From Chryseobacterium oryctis (GTDB lineage Bacteria; Bacteroidota; Bacteroidia; Flavobacteriales; Weeksellaceae), in the NCBI RefSeq assembly GCF_025971925.1, contig NZ_JAPDHV010000011.1, positions 1-55,389 of the forward strand: a stretch of DNA of 55,389 bases, given 5' to 3'. The translations under genes were made by a program, and so were the position numbers. Shown one piece after another: positions 8,998 to 17,685 of the stretch. Every line of letters begins with the position of its first letter. The first letter of the stretch is position 1. The notes beneath the pieces are model-generated. The model saw only the letters and a program-made list of their open reading frames with translations. It did no database searches and had not been told where the DNA came from.

Positions 8998-9281
8998 ATC
9001 ATTTTATTGAATTTTATGAATTTTTAACAGCAGAAATCATTTATTTTCAGATATATCGGGTATATTATCTGCATTAAAAATTTATCAATTTTTAACCCTT
9101 ATTTTAATTGATTTTTCAATTTTGACAAAGGTAACATTTTCATTAAAAACCCCAATATACTAAATATCAAAATATTATACAAAATTCATTTCTAATAACA
9201 TCTTCTATTTCTTCTTTTATTCTTAATTTATAAAGCGTTAGTTCAGAAGAATATATTTTTGGCATGAAACCATCATTAAAC

Positions 9282-9316
9282 AAAAAATCAACTCAAAATT
9301 GAGTCGATTTTTTTTT
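9282..9316 (-). terminator. Rho-independent terminator
   Basis: AAAAAATCAACTCAA pairs with TTGAGTCGATTTTTT (one wobble pair). It lies 3 bases past the stop of the secreted-protein gene. Confidence 0.8.
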
Positions 9317-9318
9317 GC

Positions 9319-10101
9319 TTAAAACAAATTATCTTTTACAAGACTGGCTCCGTTCTTAACAGCCAGTGAATTGAGAGCATTTACATATTTACTCGCAATG
9401 TTTTGGAACACATAAAACTTAATTATTTTAATATTTCCTTTATCGTCTGTTGGACCAATAATCTGAATACGATAATATTTTTTATTTTTATCGTAAACTT
9501 CTGATTTAATTTCTTTTACATCTTTCCATTGAATGATATCAAAATCTGTAGCCTTTAAAAAATATTTTTTAATCTGGCTTTCCGTAATATCCAGTCTTAA
9601 TTTATTATCACCCTCAAAAACATCTATCCCTCTGGATTTCAGCCATGTTACAGCATTACTTTTTGAAGCATCGTAATTATCATAGATTAAATCCGGTCCG
9701 CCCTGCAATTTCGCAACGTGCTGAACAGCCTTTGAAAATCGGTCTCTTAATTCCTTTGTTTTGAAGTGAATACCAATATATAAAGGCAAACCTTCATGAA
9801 TATAATTTGAAACAATATATAAAATATTTTTTCCAGCTTCATCATCATTAATCCTTAGGTCATTAATAGTACTCCAGCTAAACCAGGTATAGATATCTCC
9901 TTTATCGTTTTCAATTCTTATTTTTTCAGGAGTTACCTGTAAACGGTTTCCTGAAGCAACAGCAACAGAGCCACTAAAATAATCAAAACCTTCCAGTCTT
10001 TTAGAGTTTATCCAGTCCAATGATTCTTGTAAACCTTGGGAAAACAATTGCTGAAAACACAACAATAATGAAAATACTAATGTTTTTACAATTTTATTCA
10101 T
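9319..10101 (-). CDS. Secreted protein of unknown function
   Basis: 260 residues with a clear signal peptide (hydrophobic 9-20, LFSQ cut site). The mature part has two similar segments, each ending in a W-x-x-IxD/W-K-D-V-K-type strand pair (FSWSTINDLRI and IIQWKDVKEIKSE), followed by a helix (FKTKELRDRFSKAVQHV and FQNIASKYVNALNSLAV). This suggests a duplicated PH-like or beta-sandwich fold. I do not recognise the family. It may be cotranscribed with hemN (46 bases upstream), which gives no hint of function. Confidence 0.75.
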   Translation of the reverse strand: MNKIVKTLVFSLLLCFQQLFSQGLQESLDWINSKRLEGFDYFSGSVAVASGNRLQVTPEKIRIENDKGDIYTWFSWSTINDLRINDDEAGKNILYIVSNYIHEGLPLYIGIHFKTKELRDRFSKAVQHVAKLQGGPDLIYDNYDASKSNAVTWLKSRGIDVFEGDNKLRLDITESQIKKYFLKATDFDIIQWKDVKEIKSEVYDKNKKYYRIQIIGPTDDKGNIKIIKFYVFQNIASKYVNALNSLAVKNGASLVKDNLF

Positions 10102-10147
10102 GGCAGTTAGTTTTTAGTTTAATCTATGATTTTTTTATCAGTTTTTT

Positions 10148-11506
10148 TTAAATCGTCATAGAAAAAATCCTTGTTTCAGGTTTATTTCTCATCATTCTAA
10201 GGTCAAAAACCATTGCTACATTTCTTGTAAATGCCCTTCCTTTTTCCGTAATTTTTATCTGATTATTATGAATTTCAACCAATTCATCGTTTTCCATTTC
10301 TTTCAACATTTCAAAGGCATTTTCAAGCTCAGGAAAAGAATTCTCAATATCAAAGGTTGTCTCAAGCTGACACATCAAATTCAGAATATGTCTTCTTACA
10401 ATCAGATCTTCTTCATTTAAAATATGTCCTTTTACTACAGGGATTTTGCCTTCTTCAACCATTTGCTGATATTCTTCTACTGTTTTTACATTCTGAGCAA
10501 AAGCATACCAAGAATCTGAAATTGCAGACATTCCTAAACCAACCATCAACTGAGTTTTGCTTGAAGTATACCCCATGAAATTTCGGTGTAGTTTTTTATG
10601 AATTAAAGACTGGTACAGATCGTCATGTTCAAGAGAAAAATGATCCATTCCTACTTCTATGTAACCTAAGTCCTGTAACAATTTTTTTCCATCTTCATAC
10701 AAGCGACGTTTTTCTTCTCCACTTGGAAGGTCATTTTCATCGAAACCTCTTTGCCCAACACCTTTTACCCAAGGAACGTGAGCATAAGAATAAAATGCCA
10801 ATCTATCTGGTTTCAATTCCAAAGTTTTTCTAATAGTATACTCCATTGCATCCCAATGCTGATGCGGAAGCCCGAAAACCAAATCATGGCTAACTCCTTT
10901 ATATCCAATTTCTCGCGCTAATTCTGTAACTTCTTTTACTTTTTCAAAAGGCTGAATTCTATTGATAGCTTTTTGAACTTTCGGATCATAATCCTGAACA
11001 CCAAAACTCACCCTTCTGAACCCTAAATCAAATAAAGTCTGTAAATGTTCTCTTGTTGTGTTGTTCGGATGTCCTTCAAAAGAAAATTCCGGATGTTCTG
11101 CTATTTCAACAGTATTAAAAATACCCGTCAATAATTTTTTAAGATTTTCAGGAGAGAAAAACGTAGGTGTTCCGCCTCCCAAATGCAATTCTTTTAATTT
11201 TGGTTTTTCGTCAAAAAGCTGAAGGTACAATTGCCATTCTTTCAAAACACTTTCCAAATAAGGTATTTCTACACTATGCTGCTTTGTAATACGCTTATGA
11301 CATGCACAAAAAGTACACAAAGCCTCACAAAAAGGCAAGTGAATGTATATGGAAATTCCTTCTTTAGAATTTGTCTCATGAAAAGACTTTATTACACTTT
11401 CTTTCCATTTTTCAGGTGAAAAAGTACTCTCATCCCAATAAGGAACTGTAGGATAAGATGTATAACGCGGTCCCGGAATATTATATTTGTCAATTAAAGA
11501 ATTCAT
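10148..11506 (-). CDS. hemN: Oxygen-independent coproporphyrinogen III oxidase
   Basis: 452 residues, the usual HemN length. It is a radical-SAM enzyme that decarboxylates coproporphyrinogen III to protoporphyrinogen IX in haem synthesis without oxygen. The 4Fe-4S-binding cysteines are C60, C64 and C67 (PFCEALCTFCACHK), with C69 also present as in true HemN. Then come GGGTPTF for SAM binding, the RVSFGVQDYDPKVQKAINRI segment, and a C-terminal HemN domain. True HemN is favoured over the HemW relative by length, the CxxxCxxCxC motif and the RYTSYPT N-terminus. A TAATTTTG promoter box lies 48 bases upstream. Confidence 0.95.
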   Translation of the reverse strand: MNSLIDKYNIPGPRYTSYPTVPYWDESTFSPEKWKESVIKSFHETNSKEGISIYIHLPFCEALCTFCACHKRITKQHSVEIPYLESVLKEWQLYLQLFDEKPKLKELHLGGGTPTFFSPENLKKLLTGIFNTVEIAEHPEFSFEGHPNNTTREHLQTLFDLGFRRVSFGVQDYDPKVQKAINRIQPFEKVKEVTELAREIGYKGVSHDLVFGLPHQHWDAMEYTIRKTLELKPDRLAFYSYAHVPWVKGVGQRGFDENDLPSGEEKRRLYEDGKKLLQDLGYIEVGMDHFSLEHDDLYQSLIHKKLHRNFMGYTSSKTQLMVGLGMSAISDSWYAFAQNVKTVEEYQQMVEEGKIPVVKGHILNEEDLIVRRHILNLMCQLETTFDIENSFPELENAFEMLKEMENDELVEIHNNQIKITEKGRAFTRNVAMVFDLRMMRNKPETRIFSMTI

Positions 11507-11553
11507 TCGAAATGTAAAATTTATTTAGAAATTTCGTTTGAAATTTCATAATG

Positions 11554-11561
11554 CAAAATTA
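11554..11561 (-). promoter_or_regulatory. -7 promoter box TAATTTTG of hemN
   Basis: Exact TAnnTTTG match on the minus strand, leaving a leader of about 40 bases before hemN. Confidence 0.45.
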
Positions 11562-11616
11562 AATATAACTTATGAATTTTAAATCATAAATTATATCAGC
11601 CTTTTATTTTTAAGAT

Positions 11617-12513
11617 TTATTTTATAATCAGTCTAAATACTTCGTCAGCGAAATTTTTTCCTAAATCAATGTATCCTTCACTGTTATAATGCCAAGGATC
11701 ATTTCCATAGCCATAATTTTTAGTAGAACGAACAATCGCTGCTTTTTTGTCATTCAAAACAAATTTTTCCTGAGCATACTGCACAAGCTCACCCATTTTC
11801 CATACCCTACCCGATTTATCCTTTCCAGAATCTGAAATTTTTCCGATAACTACAGGTAAGTCATCTATCAACATTGTAGCTCTCATTTGATTCATCAAAA
11901 TCTTCAGGTGATTGTAATAGCGATTTGCAATTTCTTCATTATAACTTGCATCACCCTCGCCCTGCATCCAAATAATTCCGGAAGGTATGATCTCATCTTT
12001 CTTTCCATTTCCGTCTATATCCGTTTCTGCCAAAGCGTTTTTAATGGTTTTCAGAAAATTATCATATTGGTTAATTCCATTTTTCCCATTAAAATCAGCA
12101 TCCCAACATCCAAAATTACCTGCAGCAAGACTATCGATTGAGGTTCCTTCTCTTGCATATTTTATTAAAGCAATTTTATCATTTGGAAAAAGTTCTTTCA
12201 TTCTTTTTGCAAATGATAATTCTACTCCGAATCTATCTGAAAGCATATTCGTTTTTCCATCAGATTTAAAACCAGTTCCATTTCCAGGTTTCAAAACATC
12301 CCATTTCCCAACACCTCCGTTCAAATCTCCATCAGGTACAGAATTTCCCTGAAAAATATAAACATCTTTGAATGTTTTCAAATCATTAGATAGGTCTTTA
12401 TTATAACCAAAACCATTCATATTCGATTGTCCTGCCAAAATAAAAACCCTTATTTTTTGTGAAGAAAATAAAACAGGAAATAGTATAAAGAGAAATAATT
12501 TAATGAATTTCAT
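11617..12513 (-). CDS. Secreted sialate O-acetylesterase-like (SASA/CE6) esterase
   Basis: 298 residues with a signal peptide (1-18). SGNH-hydrolase blocks are visible: AGQSNMNG with nucleophile Ser30, WMQGEGDA (block III, Gln/Glu), and DPWHYNSEGY near the C-terminus with the catalytic Asp-His. Members remove acetyl groups from sialic acids or from xylan and other plant glycans; the substrate here is unknown. It lies 77 bases downstream of the propeller gene on the same strand and has its own -7 box (minus-strand TAATTTTG at 12527-12534). Confidence 0.85.
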   Translation of the reverse strand: MKFIKLFLFILFPVLFSSQKIRVFILAGQSNMNGFGYNKDLSNDLKTFKDVYIFQGNSVPDGDLNGGVGKWDVLKPGNGTGFKSDGKTNMLSDRFGVELSFAKRMKELFPNDKIALIKYAREGTSIDSLAAGNFGCWDADFNGKNGINQYDNFLKTIKNALAETDIDGNGKKDEIIPSGIIWMQGEGDASYNEEIANRYYNHLKILMNQMRATMLIDDLPVVIGKISDSGKDKSGRVWKMGELVQYAQEKFVLNDKKAAIVRSTKNYGYGNDPWHYNSEGYIDLGKNFADEVFRLIIK

Positions 12514-12526
12514 ATTAATTTTTAAA

Positions 12527-12534
12527 CAAAATTA
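12527..12534 (-). promoter_or_regulatory. -7 promoter box TAATTTTG of the esterase gene
   Basis: Exact TAnnTTTG match 13 bases upstream of the esterase start codon. Confidence 0.45.
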
Positions 12535-12590
12535 ACCCTAGAAAAATTAAATACAATAATATTTATAGAGATATGTTCTATAGTCAGGAT

Positions 12591-13601
12591 TTAAAATTTC
12601 AACTTCATCACAGAAACTTTATCCTTTCCAGCAAAAACAATGGTATTTTGATCAATCCATTCACAAACAAAAAAACCTTTTTCATCAGAAATTTTCTTCC
12701 AAGTTTTTCCATAATCAGAGGAATAACTTATATGCTGATCTCCTACCGAAATTATTTCTTTTCCTTTTGATTTTGGCTTTATTTTCACACAAGTTATATA
12801 TCCTGCATTTTTGCCAGATGCCTGAATCTGCCATATTTTCCCTCCATCATGAGTAGTTGCAATATTATTAATGCCTTCAAATTGCTTGGTATAATCTCCA
12901 CCCACTGCAATTCCAAACTTATCATCAAGAAAGTCTATAGAATACATACCTTGAGAAGGTTCTCCCTGTACAAAAGGAGTATTAAAAACCTCTAGTTTTT
13001 CATTCTTCAGATTTAATCTTAAAATTCTTGAAACTTTTCCTCCAGTTGCAATCCATAGATAATTTTTTGATGAAGCTATATTTGTATTACTTGCTGCAAA
13101 TGCAGCTTCGCCATCATTCAATTTAAAATCATTTTGATAAAAACGCCAATCTCCATTTTTATAAACCATCAATTTTAAACGACCTGCATTCGGATCGCTA
13201 AAAGCATATCCTAAATCATTATTAACAAAATGAAAGGCATCATAAAAAGCAGTTTTTACGGTATCCTTAAATACAATTTCAGATTTTAAAGTTTTTTTAT
13301 CAATCTTAAAAAATTCAGCAGGACTCTCAATATTAATTGCATAAAATGATTCTTTATCCTGAGCTAATGTTCTAAACTGAAGTTTTTTCTCCGAAAGCTG
13401 AGTTTGTTTATGATTTTTAGGATTAACTAAATCCACAAAACCGAATTTAGAATCAGTTCCGCTATACCAAACTTTATTGTCATAGATTTCAATAGCTCTG
13501 ATACTTATTTTATCATTAAAAATAGTTTTAAAGCTCTCTATTTGCTGAGAATACATAAATATACCCAACACTGAAAGTAAAAAGGAAAATGTCTTTTTCA
13601 T
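12591..13601 (-). CDS. Secreted BNR/WD40-like beta-propeller protein
   Basis: 336 residues from the chosen ATG. An upstream ATG eight codons earlier would lie inside the terminator hairpin of the permease gene, whereas MKKTFSFLLSVLGIFMYSQQ is a normal signal peptide. The mature part has repeated blades with BNR-type Asp boxes (THDGGKIWQ, SSDYGKTWKKI) and short W-Y-S-G-x-D strands, as in Ycf48/sialidase-like propellers. The role is probably binding rather than catalysis, as no sialidase catalytic set is evident. Neighbours are the secreted esterase and an amino-acid permease. Confidence 0.8.
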   Translation of the reverse strand: MKKTFSFLLSVLGIFMYSQQIESFKTIFNDKISIRAIEIYDNKVWYSGTDSKFGFVDLVNPKNHKQTQLSEKKLQFRTLAQDKESFYAINIESPAEFFKIDKKTLKSEIVFKDTVKTAFYDAFHFVNNDLGYAFSDPNAGRLKLMVYKNGDWRFYQNDFKLNDGEAAFAASNTNIASSKNYLWIATGGKVSRILRLNLKNEKLEVFNTPFVQGEPSQGMYSIDFLDDKFGIAVGGDYTKQFEGINNIATTHDGGKIWQIQASGKNAGYITCVKIKPKSKGKEIISVGDQHISYSSDYGKTWKKISDEKGFFVCEWIDQNTIVFAGKDKVSVMKLKF

Positions 13602-13614
13602 AATAAACAAAAAT

Positions 13615-13643
13615 AAAAAATCCACAGAATCTGTGGATTTTTT
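13615..13643 (-). terminator. Rho-independent terminator of the permease gene
   Basis: AATCCACAGA / TCTGTGGATT stem with A and T runs. It overlaps the upstream alternative start of the propeller gene and argues against that start. Confidence 0.85.
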
Positions 13644-13654
13644 AACAATATATT

Positions 13655-15286
13655 TTATAAATCTAAATCTGGTTTTTCCAAAGGTTCTTGTTCTGCTTTG
13701 AAAGTTTCTCCAAAACCTCCATTTTGAAGTTTTGAATGTTTCTTACTGTACAGGAAATAAATAATGAAACCTATTATTAACCAAGCAAATGAATACATTT
13801 TCGCTTCATAGCTTAAATTGAAAATCAAGTATATGTTAATTGCAATACCCAAACAAGCAATTAAAGGTAAAGCCGGAACTTTGAAGTTTCTCTGCAAATT
13901 CGGTTCTTTTACTCTTAATATCCAAACTGCAACACATACCATTGTAAACGCAAACAACGTTCCGAAACTTGTCATATGAGCTAAATCATTAATTGGAGTA
14001 AGGGAAGCAACAACAGCAATTACAACGCCCAAAATCCATAAATTTTTAGTAGGAACTGCCGTTTTAGGATTTACTTTTGAGAATGTTTTAGGAATTAATC
14101 CGTCTTTAGACATACCCAAGAAGATTCTTGACTGTCCCATAATCATTACCATCAATACTGAAATCAAACCAACTGTTGCAGCAATTGTAATAATATATCC
14201 TGCCCAAGCCTGACCTGCAATATCAAATGCATAAGCTACTGGAGCTTTGATTGCATCCGGATATTTACCAAGCGGATTAAAATCTGTATAATGCATCATA
14301 CCTGTTAAAACAAGAGATACCAAAATGTATAATAACGTACAAATTACCAACGAAGCAATAATAGCAAACGGAACATCTTTTTTAGGATTAATAGCCTCTC
14401 CTGCTTGTGTAGAAACAGCATCAAATCCAACATAAGCGAAGAAAATTGCTGACGCTCCTGCAATAACTCCTCCTATACCATAAGCACTATGAGAAACACC
14501 ATTTTCTGTAATTGTAGTTGCCGCAGGAATAAAAGGACTCCAATTTTCTGGGTTTATAAAGAACGCTCCTGCAATAATTACGAAGATAATTGCTGAAACT
14601 TTAAGCATTACGATAAAATTATTTGCTTTTGCTGCTCCTTTTGTACCTCTAACCAAGATTGAAATAACCAAAAGAACAATAACTAATGCTGGCAAATTCA
14701 AGAAAAGTTTAAATCCGAATATTTCTGGAGCATTATTATACATGCTAATAGTTTCTTGAAATGTCAATAATTTATCTGCGGGTAAGTTTCCTTTTGCGAT
14801 TTGTGCTGTAGCTTCACCGAAAGCTTTAGCAGCTGTTCCAGGATCCGTTGTCATCCAATAAGGAAGATGAAGGCCAAACATTTTGAGGAGTTTACCAAAA
14901 TATCCCGACCAGGATACGGCGACCGTCATTGATCCCATTGCATACTCCAATATCAGTCCCCAACCGATAATCCAAGCGAAAATCTCTCCTACTGTTCCAT
15001 ACGCATACGCATAAGCAGAACCTTCAACCGGAAGAATAGAAGCAAACTCTGCATAACACAAAGCTGCAAATACACAGGCAATCCCCGCAATTACAAATGA
15101 TAAAGCTAATGCAGGTCCTGCATTATAATAAGCTCCCGTTCCTGTAAGTACAAAGATTCCTCCTCCAATAATTGCTCCGATTCCAATAGCAGTAAGACTC
15201 CATTTCCCTAAAACACGTTTCAACTGGCTCTTTTTGATATCAGCTTCATAAGCGCTCATTGGTTTTTTAACCCAAATTTTTGACAT
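13655..15286 (-). CDS. APC-superfamily amino-acid permease (CAT-type)
   Basis: 543 residues with about 12-14 membrane helices. The first helix has the APC signature GIGAIIGGGIFVLTGTGAY, and helix 3 reads GEIFAWIIGWGLILEYAMGS, typical of the cationic amino-acid transporter (2.A.3.3) branch. FAYVGFDAVSTQAGEAINPK is the conserved helix 6 region. It imports an amino acid across the inner membrane; the branch points to cationic or broad neutral substrates but the sequence does not settle this. The soluble C-terminal tail is short (about 25 residues). Monocistronic with its own terminator. Confidence 0.92.
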   Translation of the reverse strand: MSKIWVKKPMSAYEADIKKSQLKRVLGKWSLTAIGIGAIIGGGIFVLTGTGAYYNAGPALALSFVIAGIACVFAALCYAEFASILPVEGSAYAYAYGTVGEIFAWIIGWGLILEYAMGSMTVAVSWSGYFGKLLKMFGLHLPYWMTTDPGTAAKAFGEATAQIAKGNLPADKLLTFQETISMYNNAPEIFGFKLFLNLPALVIVLLVISILVRGTKGAAKANNFIVMLKVSAIIFVIIAGAFFINPENWSPFIPAATTITENGVSHSAYGIGGVIAGASAIFFAYVGFDAVSTQAGEAINPKKDVPFAIIASLVICTLLYILVSLVLTGMMHYTDFNPLGKYPDAIKAPVAYAFDIAGQAWAGYIITIAATVGLISVLMVMIMGQSRIFLGMSKDGLIPKTFSKVNPKTAVPTKNLWILGVVIAVVASLTPINDLAHMTSFGTLFAFTMVCVAVWILRVKEPNLQRNFKVPALPLIACLGIAINIYLIFNLSYEAKMYSFAWLIIGFIIYFLYSKKHSKLQNGGFGETFKAEQEPLEKPDLDL

Positions 15287-15438
15287 ATTCCATTATTTAT
15301 TTAAGATTTACGAAAATATAAAAATTTTACAACTCTGAATGTTTATTGATAAATTTTCATTAATAAATTTAAATAAAAACGGTTAAAACACTGATTCACA
15401 TATTATTTAAATCATTTTAAAATATGCTTTTTTTTACG

Positions 15439-15446
15439 TATTTTTG
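15439..15446 (+). promoter_or_regulatory. -7 promoter box TATTTTTG of pnuC
   Basis: Exact TAnnTTTG match ending only 5 bases before the pnuC ATG, so transcription should start at or next to the start codon (leaderless or nearly so). Confidence 0.5.
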
Positions 15447-15451
15447 ATAAC

Positions 15452-16123
15452 ATGAATTTATACGATCTTTTCGTAAAACCCTATGAAACCTACACTCCAC
15501 TACAAATTCTATTAGAAAGCTGTGGTGCATTCTTCGGAATTCTGAGCGTATATTTTTCAATTAAAAAAAATATCTGGGTATATCCTACAGGCATCATTTC
15601 CACACTGATCTATGTATATATTCTTTTCAATTTCGGATTATTGGGAGATTGTATGATTAATGTTTATTATTCTGTAATGAGTGTATATGGATGGATTTTG
15701 TGGTCAAAAAATTCAGAAGACCAAATACATGTGGAAGTTTCCTGGGCTACAAAAAAAGAATGGATTTACGGAAGTCTTCTTTTTATACTCAGCTTAATTA
15801 TAGTTACCATCATATATTATTACAAACCTTATATTGACAATAAATTTTCGATGGAGGGTACAAATTTAGGTTTGTATCATCTTGATTGGGGAAATTGGCT
15901 AGATATTTTTACCACTTCAACATTTTTAATCGGAATGTGGTTTATGGCCAAACAGCGCATTGAGAACTGGATTTTTTGGATTATCGGAGATTTTATTTGC
16001 ATACCAATGATGATTTATAAAGGACTTGGGATCACTTCGGTTCAATATTTGGTATTTACAATAATGGCTATCTTAGGATACCTAAATTGGAAAAAAAGTT
16101 TTAAACAAAAAAAAGTACAATAA
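15452..16123 (+). CDS. pnuC: Nicotinamide riboside transporter PnuC-family protein
   Basis: 223 residues with seven predicted membrane helices, the SWEET-like PnuC fold. Recognisable segments are GAFFGILSVYFSIKKNIWVYPTG near the start, NVYYSVMSVYGWILW, and the substrate-site region NWLDIFTTSTFLIGMWFMAK followed by IENWIFWIIGDF. It brings in vitamin B3 or B1 precursors by facilitated diffusion; nicotinamide riboside is the usual substrate, thiamine (PnuT) the alternative. I see no TPP riboswitch upstream, and the promoter box sits almost on the ATG, leaving no room for one. A GFRN-repeat lipoprotein follows after 4 bases in the same operon. Confidence 0.9.
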   Translation: MNLYDLFVKPYETYTPLQILLESCGAFFGILSVYFSIKKNIWVYPTGIISTLIYVYILFNFGLLGDCMINVYYSVMSVYGWILWSKNSEDQIHVEVSWATKKEWIYGSLLFILSLIIVTIIYYYKPYIDNKFSMEGTNLGLYHLDWGNWLDIFTTSTFLIGMWFMAKQRIENWIFWIIGDFICIPMMIYKGLGITSVQYLVFTIMAILGYLNWKKSFKQKKVQ

Positions 16124-16127
16124 AGTC

Positions 16128-16784
16128 ATGAAAAATTTATTAAAAATAGCGCTCAGTGTTTTTGCTATTAGTAGTTTAACTTCTTGCCTTGCATATTCTG
16201 ACGGATATGCTAGTAACAATTACGGTTATGGTGACCCATATTATAACAACGGATATTACTATGCTCCATCTGGATATTATGGAAGCGGCGGATATTATGG
16301 AAACGATGGATATTATTACAGAAATGATATTAATTATTATTATGATAATGGTATGCCATATTATTATCAAAACTACAATAATTCAAGAAGAAAAGTTTAT
16401 GTAGAAAGAAGAGCAAATGCTACAACTTCTGCAAGACCAAATAATGGATTCAGAGGAAATCCTACAGGAAGCGGAAACAACAATAGTGGTTTCAGAAATC
16501 AAAACCAGCAACAAAATAATAACAATAGCGGTGGTTTTAGAAATTCAAATTCAAACAACCAAGGTAATCAGAATAACCAAGGAAGCGGATTTAGAAACCA
16601 ACAGCAAAGTAGCCAGAGACAAAACAGCAGTAACAGCGGATTCAGAAATTCAACTTCTCAGCCAAGTTCCAATAGCAGTTCCAACTCTGGAGGTGGTTTC
16701 AGAAACAGTTCACAACCTGCTCCGCAGAACAACTCACAGCAAAGCACATCTTCCTCAAATTCAGGAAGCGGGTTTAGAAGATAA
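16128..16784 (+). CDS. Low-complexity lipoprotein with Tyr/Gly-rich and GFRN repeats
   Basis: 218 residues. Lipoprotein signal with LTSC (Cys20). Residues about 22-85 are Tyr/Gly/Asn-rich, with many YY and GYY steps. Residues about 100-218 are almost only N, Q, S and G with seven Gly-Phe-Arg motifs, mostly SGFRN or GGFRN, spaced about 13-20 residues apart; the last ends the protein as SGFRR. This is a disordered, prion-like composition, possibly a surface or envelope filler protein, but no function is known. It lies 4 bases after pnuC. Long open frames in the other frames and on the opposite strand here come from the low-complexity sequence and are not genes. Confidence 0.8.
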   Translation: MKNLLKIALSVFAISSLTSCLAYSDGYASNNYGYGDPYYNNGYYYAPSGYYGSGGYYGNDGYYYRNDINYYYDNGMPYYYQNYNNSRRKVYVERRANATTSARPNNGFRGNPTGSGNNNSGFRNQNQQQNNNNSGGFRNSNSNNQGNQNNQGSGFRNQQQSSQRQNSSNSGFRNSTSQPSSNSSSNSGGGFRNSSQPAPQNNSQQSTSSSNSGSGFRR

Positions 16785-16803
16785 TATAATCATTCTAAAT
16801 AAT

Positions 16804-16833
16804 AAAACGAACAGCTAACACTGTTCGTTTTTC
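16804..16833 (+). terminator. Rho-independent terminator of pnuC operon
   Basis: AACGAACAG / CTGTTCGTT stem, loop CTAACA, then a T run. Confidence 0.85.
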
Positions 16834-16846
16834 TTTTAAATATCAT

Positions 16847-16854
16847 TAATTTTG
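16847..16854 (+). promoter_or_regulatory. -7 promoter box TAATTTTG of dapF
   Basis: Exact TAnnTTTG match 32 bases upstream of dapF. TTCG lies 19 bases further up, a partial -33 element inside the preceding terminator. Confidence 0.5.
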
Positions 16855-16886
16855 TAAGCTTTTTTTAGAAAAAAATAAGAATTAAT

Positions 16887-17654
16887 ATGGAATTTTATAA
16901 ATATCAGGGAACAGGAAATGATTTTGTAATGATTGACAATAGAGATTTACAGTTTCCAAAAGATAAAAATATAATAGAAAAACTTTGTGACAGACGTTTT
17001 GGAATCGGCGCAGACGGTCTTATCCTTCTGGAAAATGATGAAAATTACGATTTCAAAATGGTTTATTACAATTCTGATGGAGGAGAAAGTACAATGTGCG
17101 GAAACGGAGGCAGATGTCTTGTTGCTTTTGCTTTTTTTCTTGATATTTTCGAAGATAAATGCAAATTTATAGCAATTGATGGTGAACACGAAGCCGAAAT
17201 CCACAACGGAATTGTAAAACTGAAAATGATTGATGTAAACACAATTTCCAACGATGGAGAAGATACTGTAATGAATACAGGCTCTCCTCATTATGTAAAA
17301 TATGTAGAAGACTTAGTAAATTATAATGTTTTTGCACAAGGAAACAGCATCAGAAATTCTGAGAATTATAAGGAAAACGGTATCAATGTCAACTTTGTGG
17401 AAAAAATTTCTGATGATGAAATATTCGTAAGAACCTATGAACGAGGCGTTGAGGATGAAACTTACAGCTGTGGAACAGGAGTTACAGCTTCAGCTTTAAC
17501 TTTTCTTCAAAAAAACAATCTAACCTCCATAAAAGTTAAAACGCTAGGCGGAAATCTGAAGGTTTATGCTGAAAAAAATGCTGATAACTTCCAAAACATT
17601 TGGCTGGAAGGTCCCGCAAAACAAGTTTTTAGAGGTAAAATAGACCTTATTTAA
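16887..17654 (+). CDS. dapF: Diaminopimelate epimerase
   Basis: 255 residues. It converts LL- to meso-diaminopimelate for lysine and peptidoglycan synthesis. The two catalytic cysteines are visible: C71 in MCGNGGRC and C195 in YSCGTGVTA. The N-terminal FYKYQGTGNDFVMIDNRD is the usual substrate-binding start. The length is slightly short of the Escherichia coli enzyme (274), as common in Bacteroidota. The next gene, mltG, also acts on the cell wall, 31 bases downstream, likely in one operon. Confidence 0.96.
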   Translation: MEFYKYQGTGNDFVMIDNRDLQFPKDKNIIEKLCDRRFGIGADGLILLENDENYDFKMVYYNSDGGESTMCGNGGRCLVAFAFFLDIFEDKCKFIAIDGEHEAEIHNGIVKLKMIDVNTISNDGEDTVMNTGSPHYVKYVEDLVNYNVFAQGNSIRNSENYKENGINVNFVEKISDDEIFVRTYERGVEDETYSCGTGVTASALTFLQKNNLTSIKVKTLGGNLKVYAEKNADNFQNIWLEGPAKQVFRGKIDLI

Positions 17655-17685
17655 AAATTAGCAAAAACTTTTTTAATCAACATTT

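Noticed and set aside
13602..13625. Upstream start of the propeller protein
   Set aside because: It lies in the terminator hairpin of the permease gene and would bury the signal peptide.
15300..15451. TPP or other riboswitch upstream of pnuC
   Set aside because: The promoter box ends 5 bases before the ATG, leaving no leader, and I see no TPP-type conserved segments.
16176..16818. Long open frames in other phases and on the opposite strand of the GFRN-repeat gene
   Set aside because: They arise from the low-complexity tract (tat/aat/caa runs), have repetitive I/M/Q composition, and lack promoters or homology; the lipoprotein frame alone has a signal peptide.
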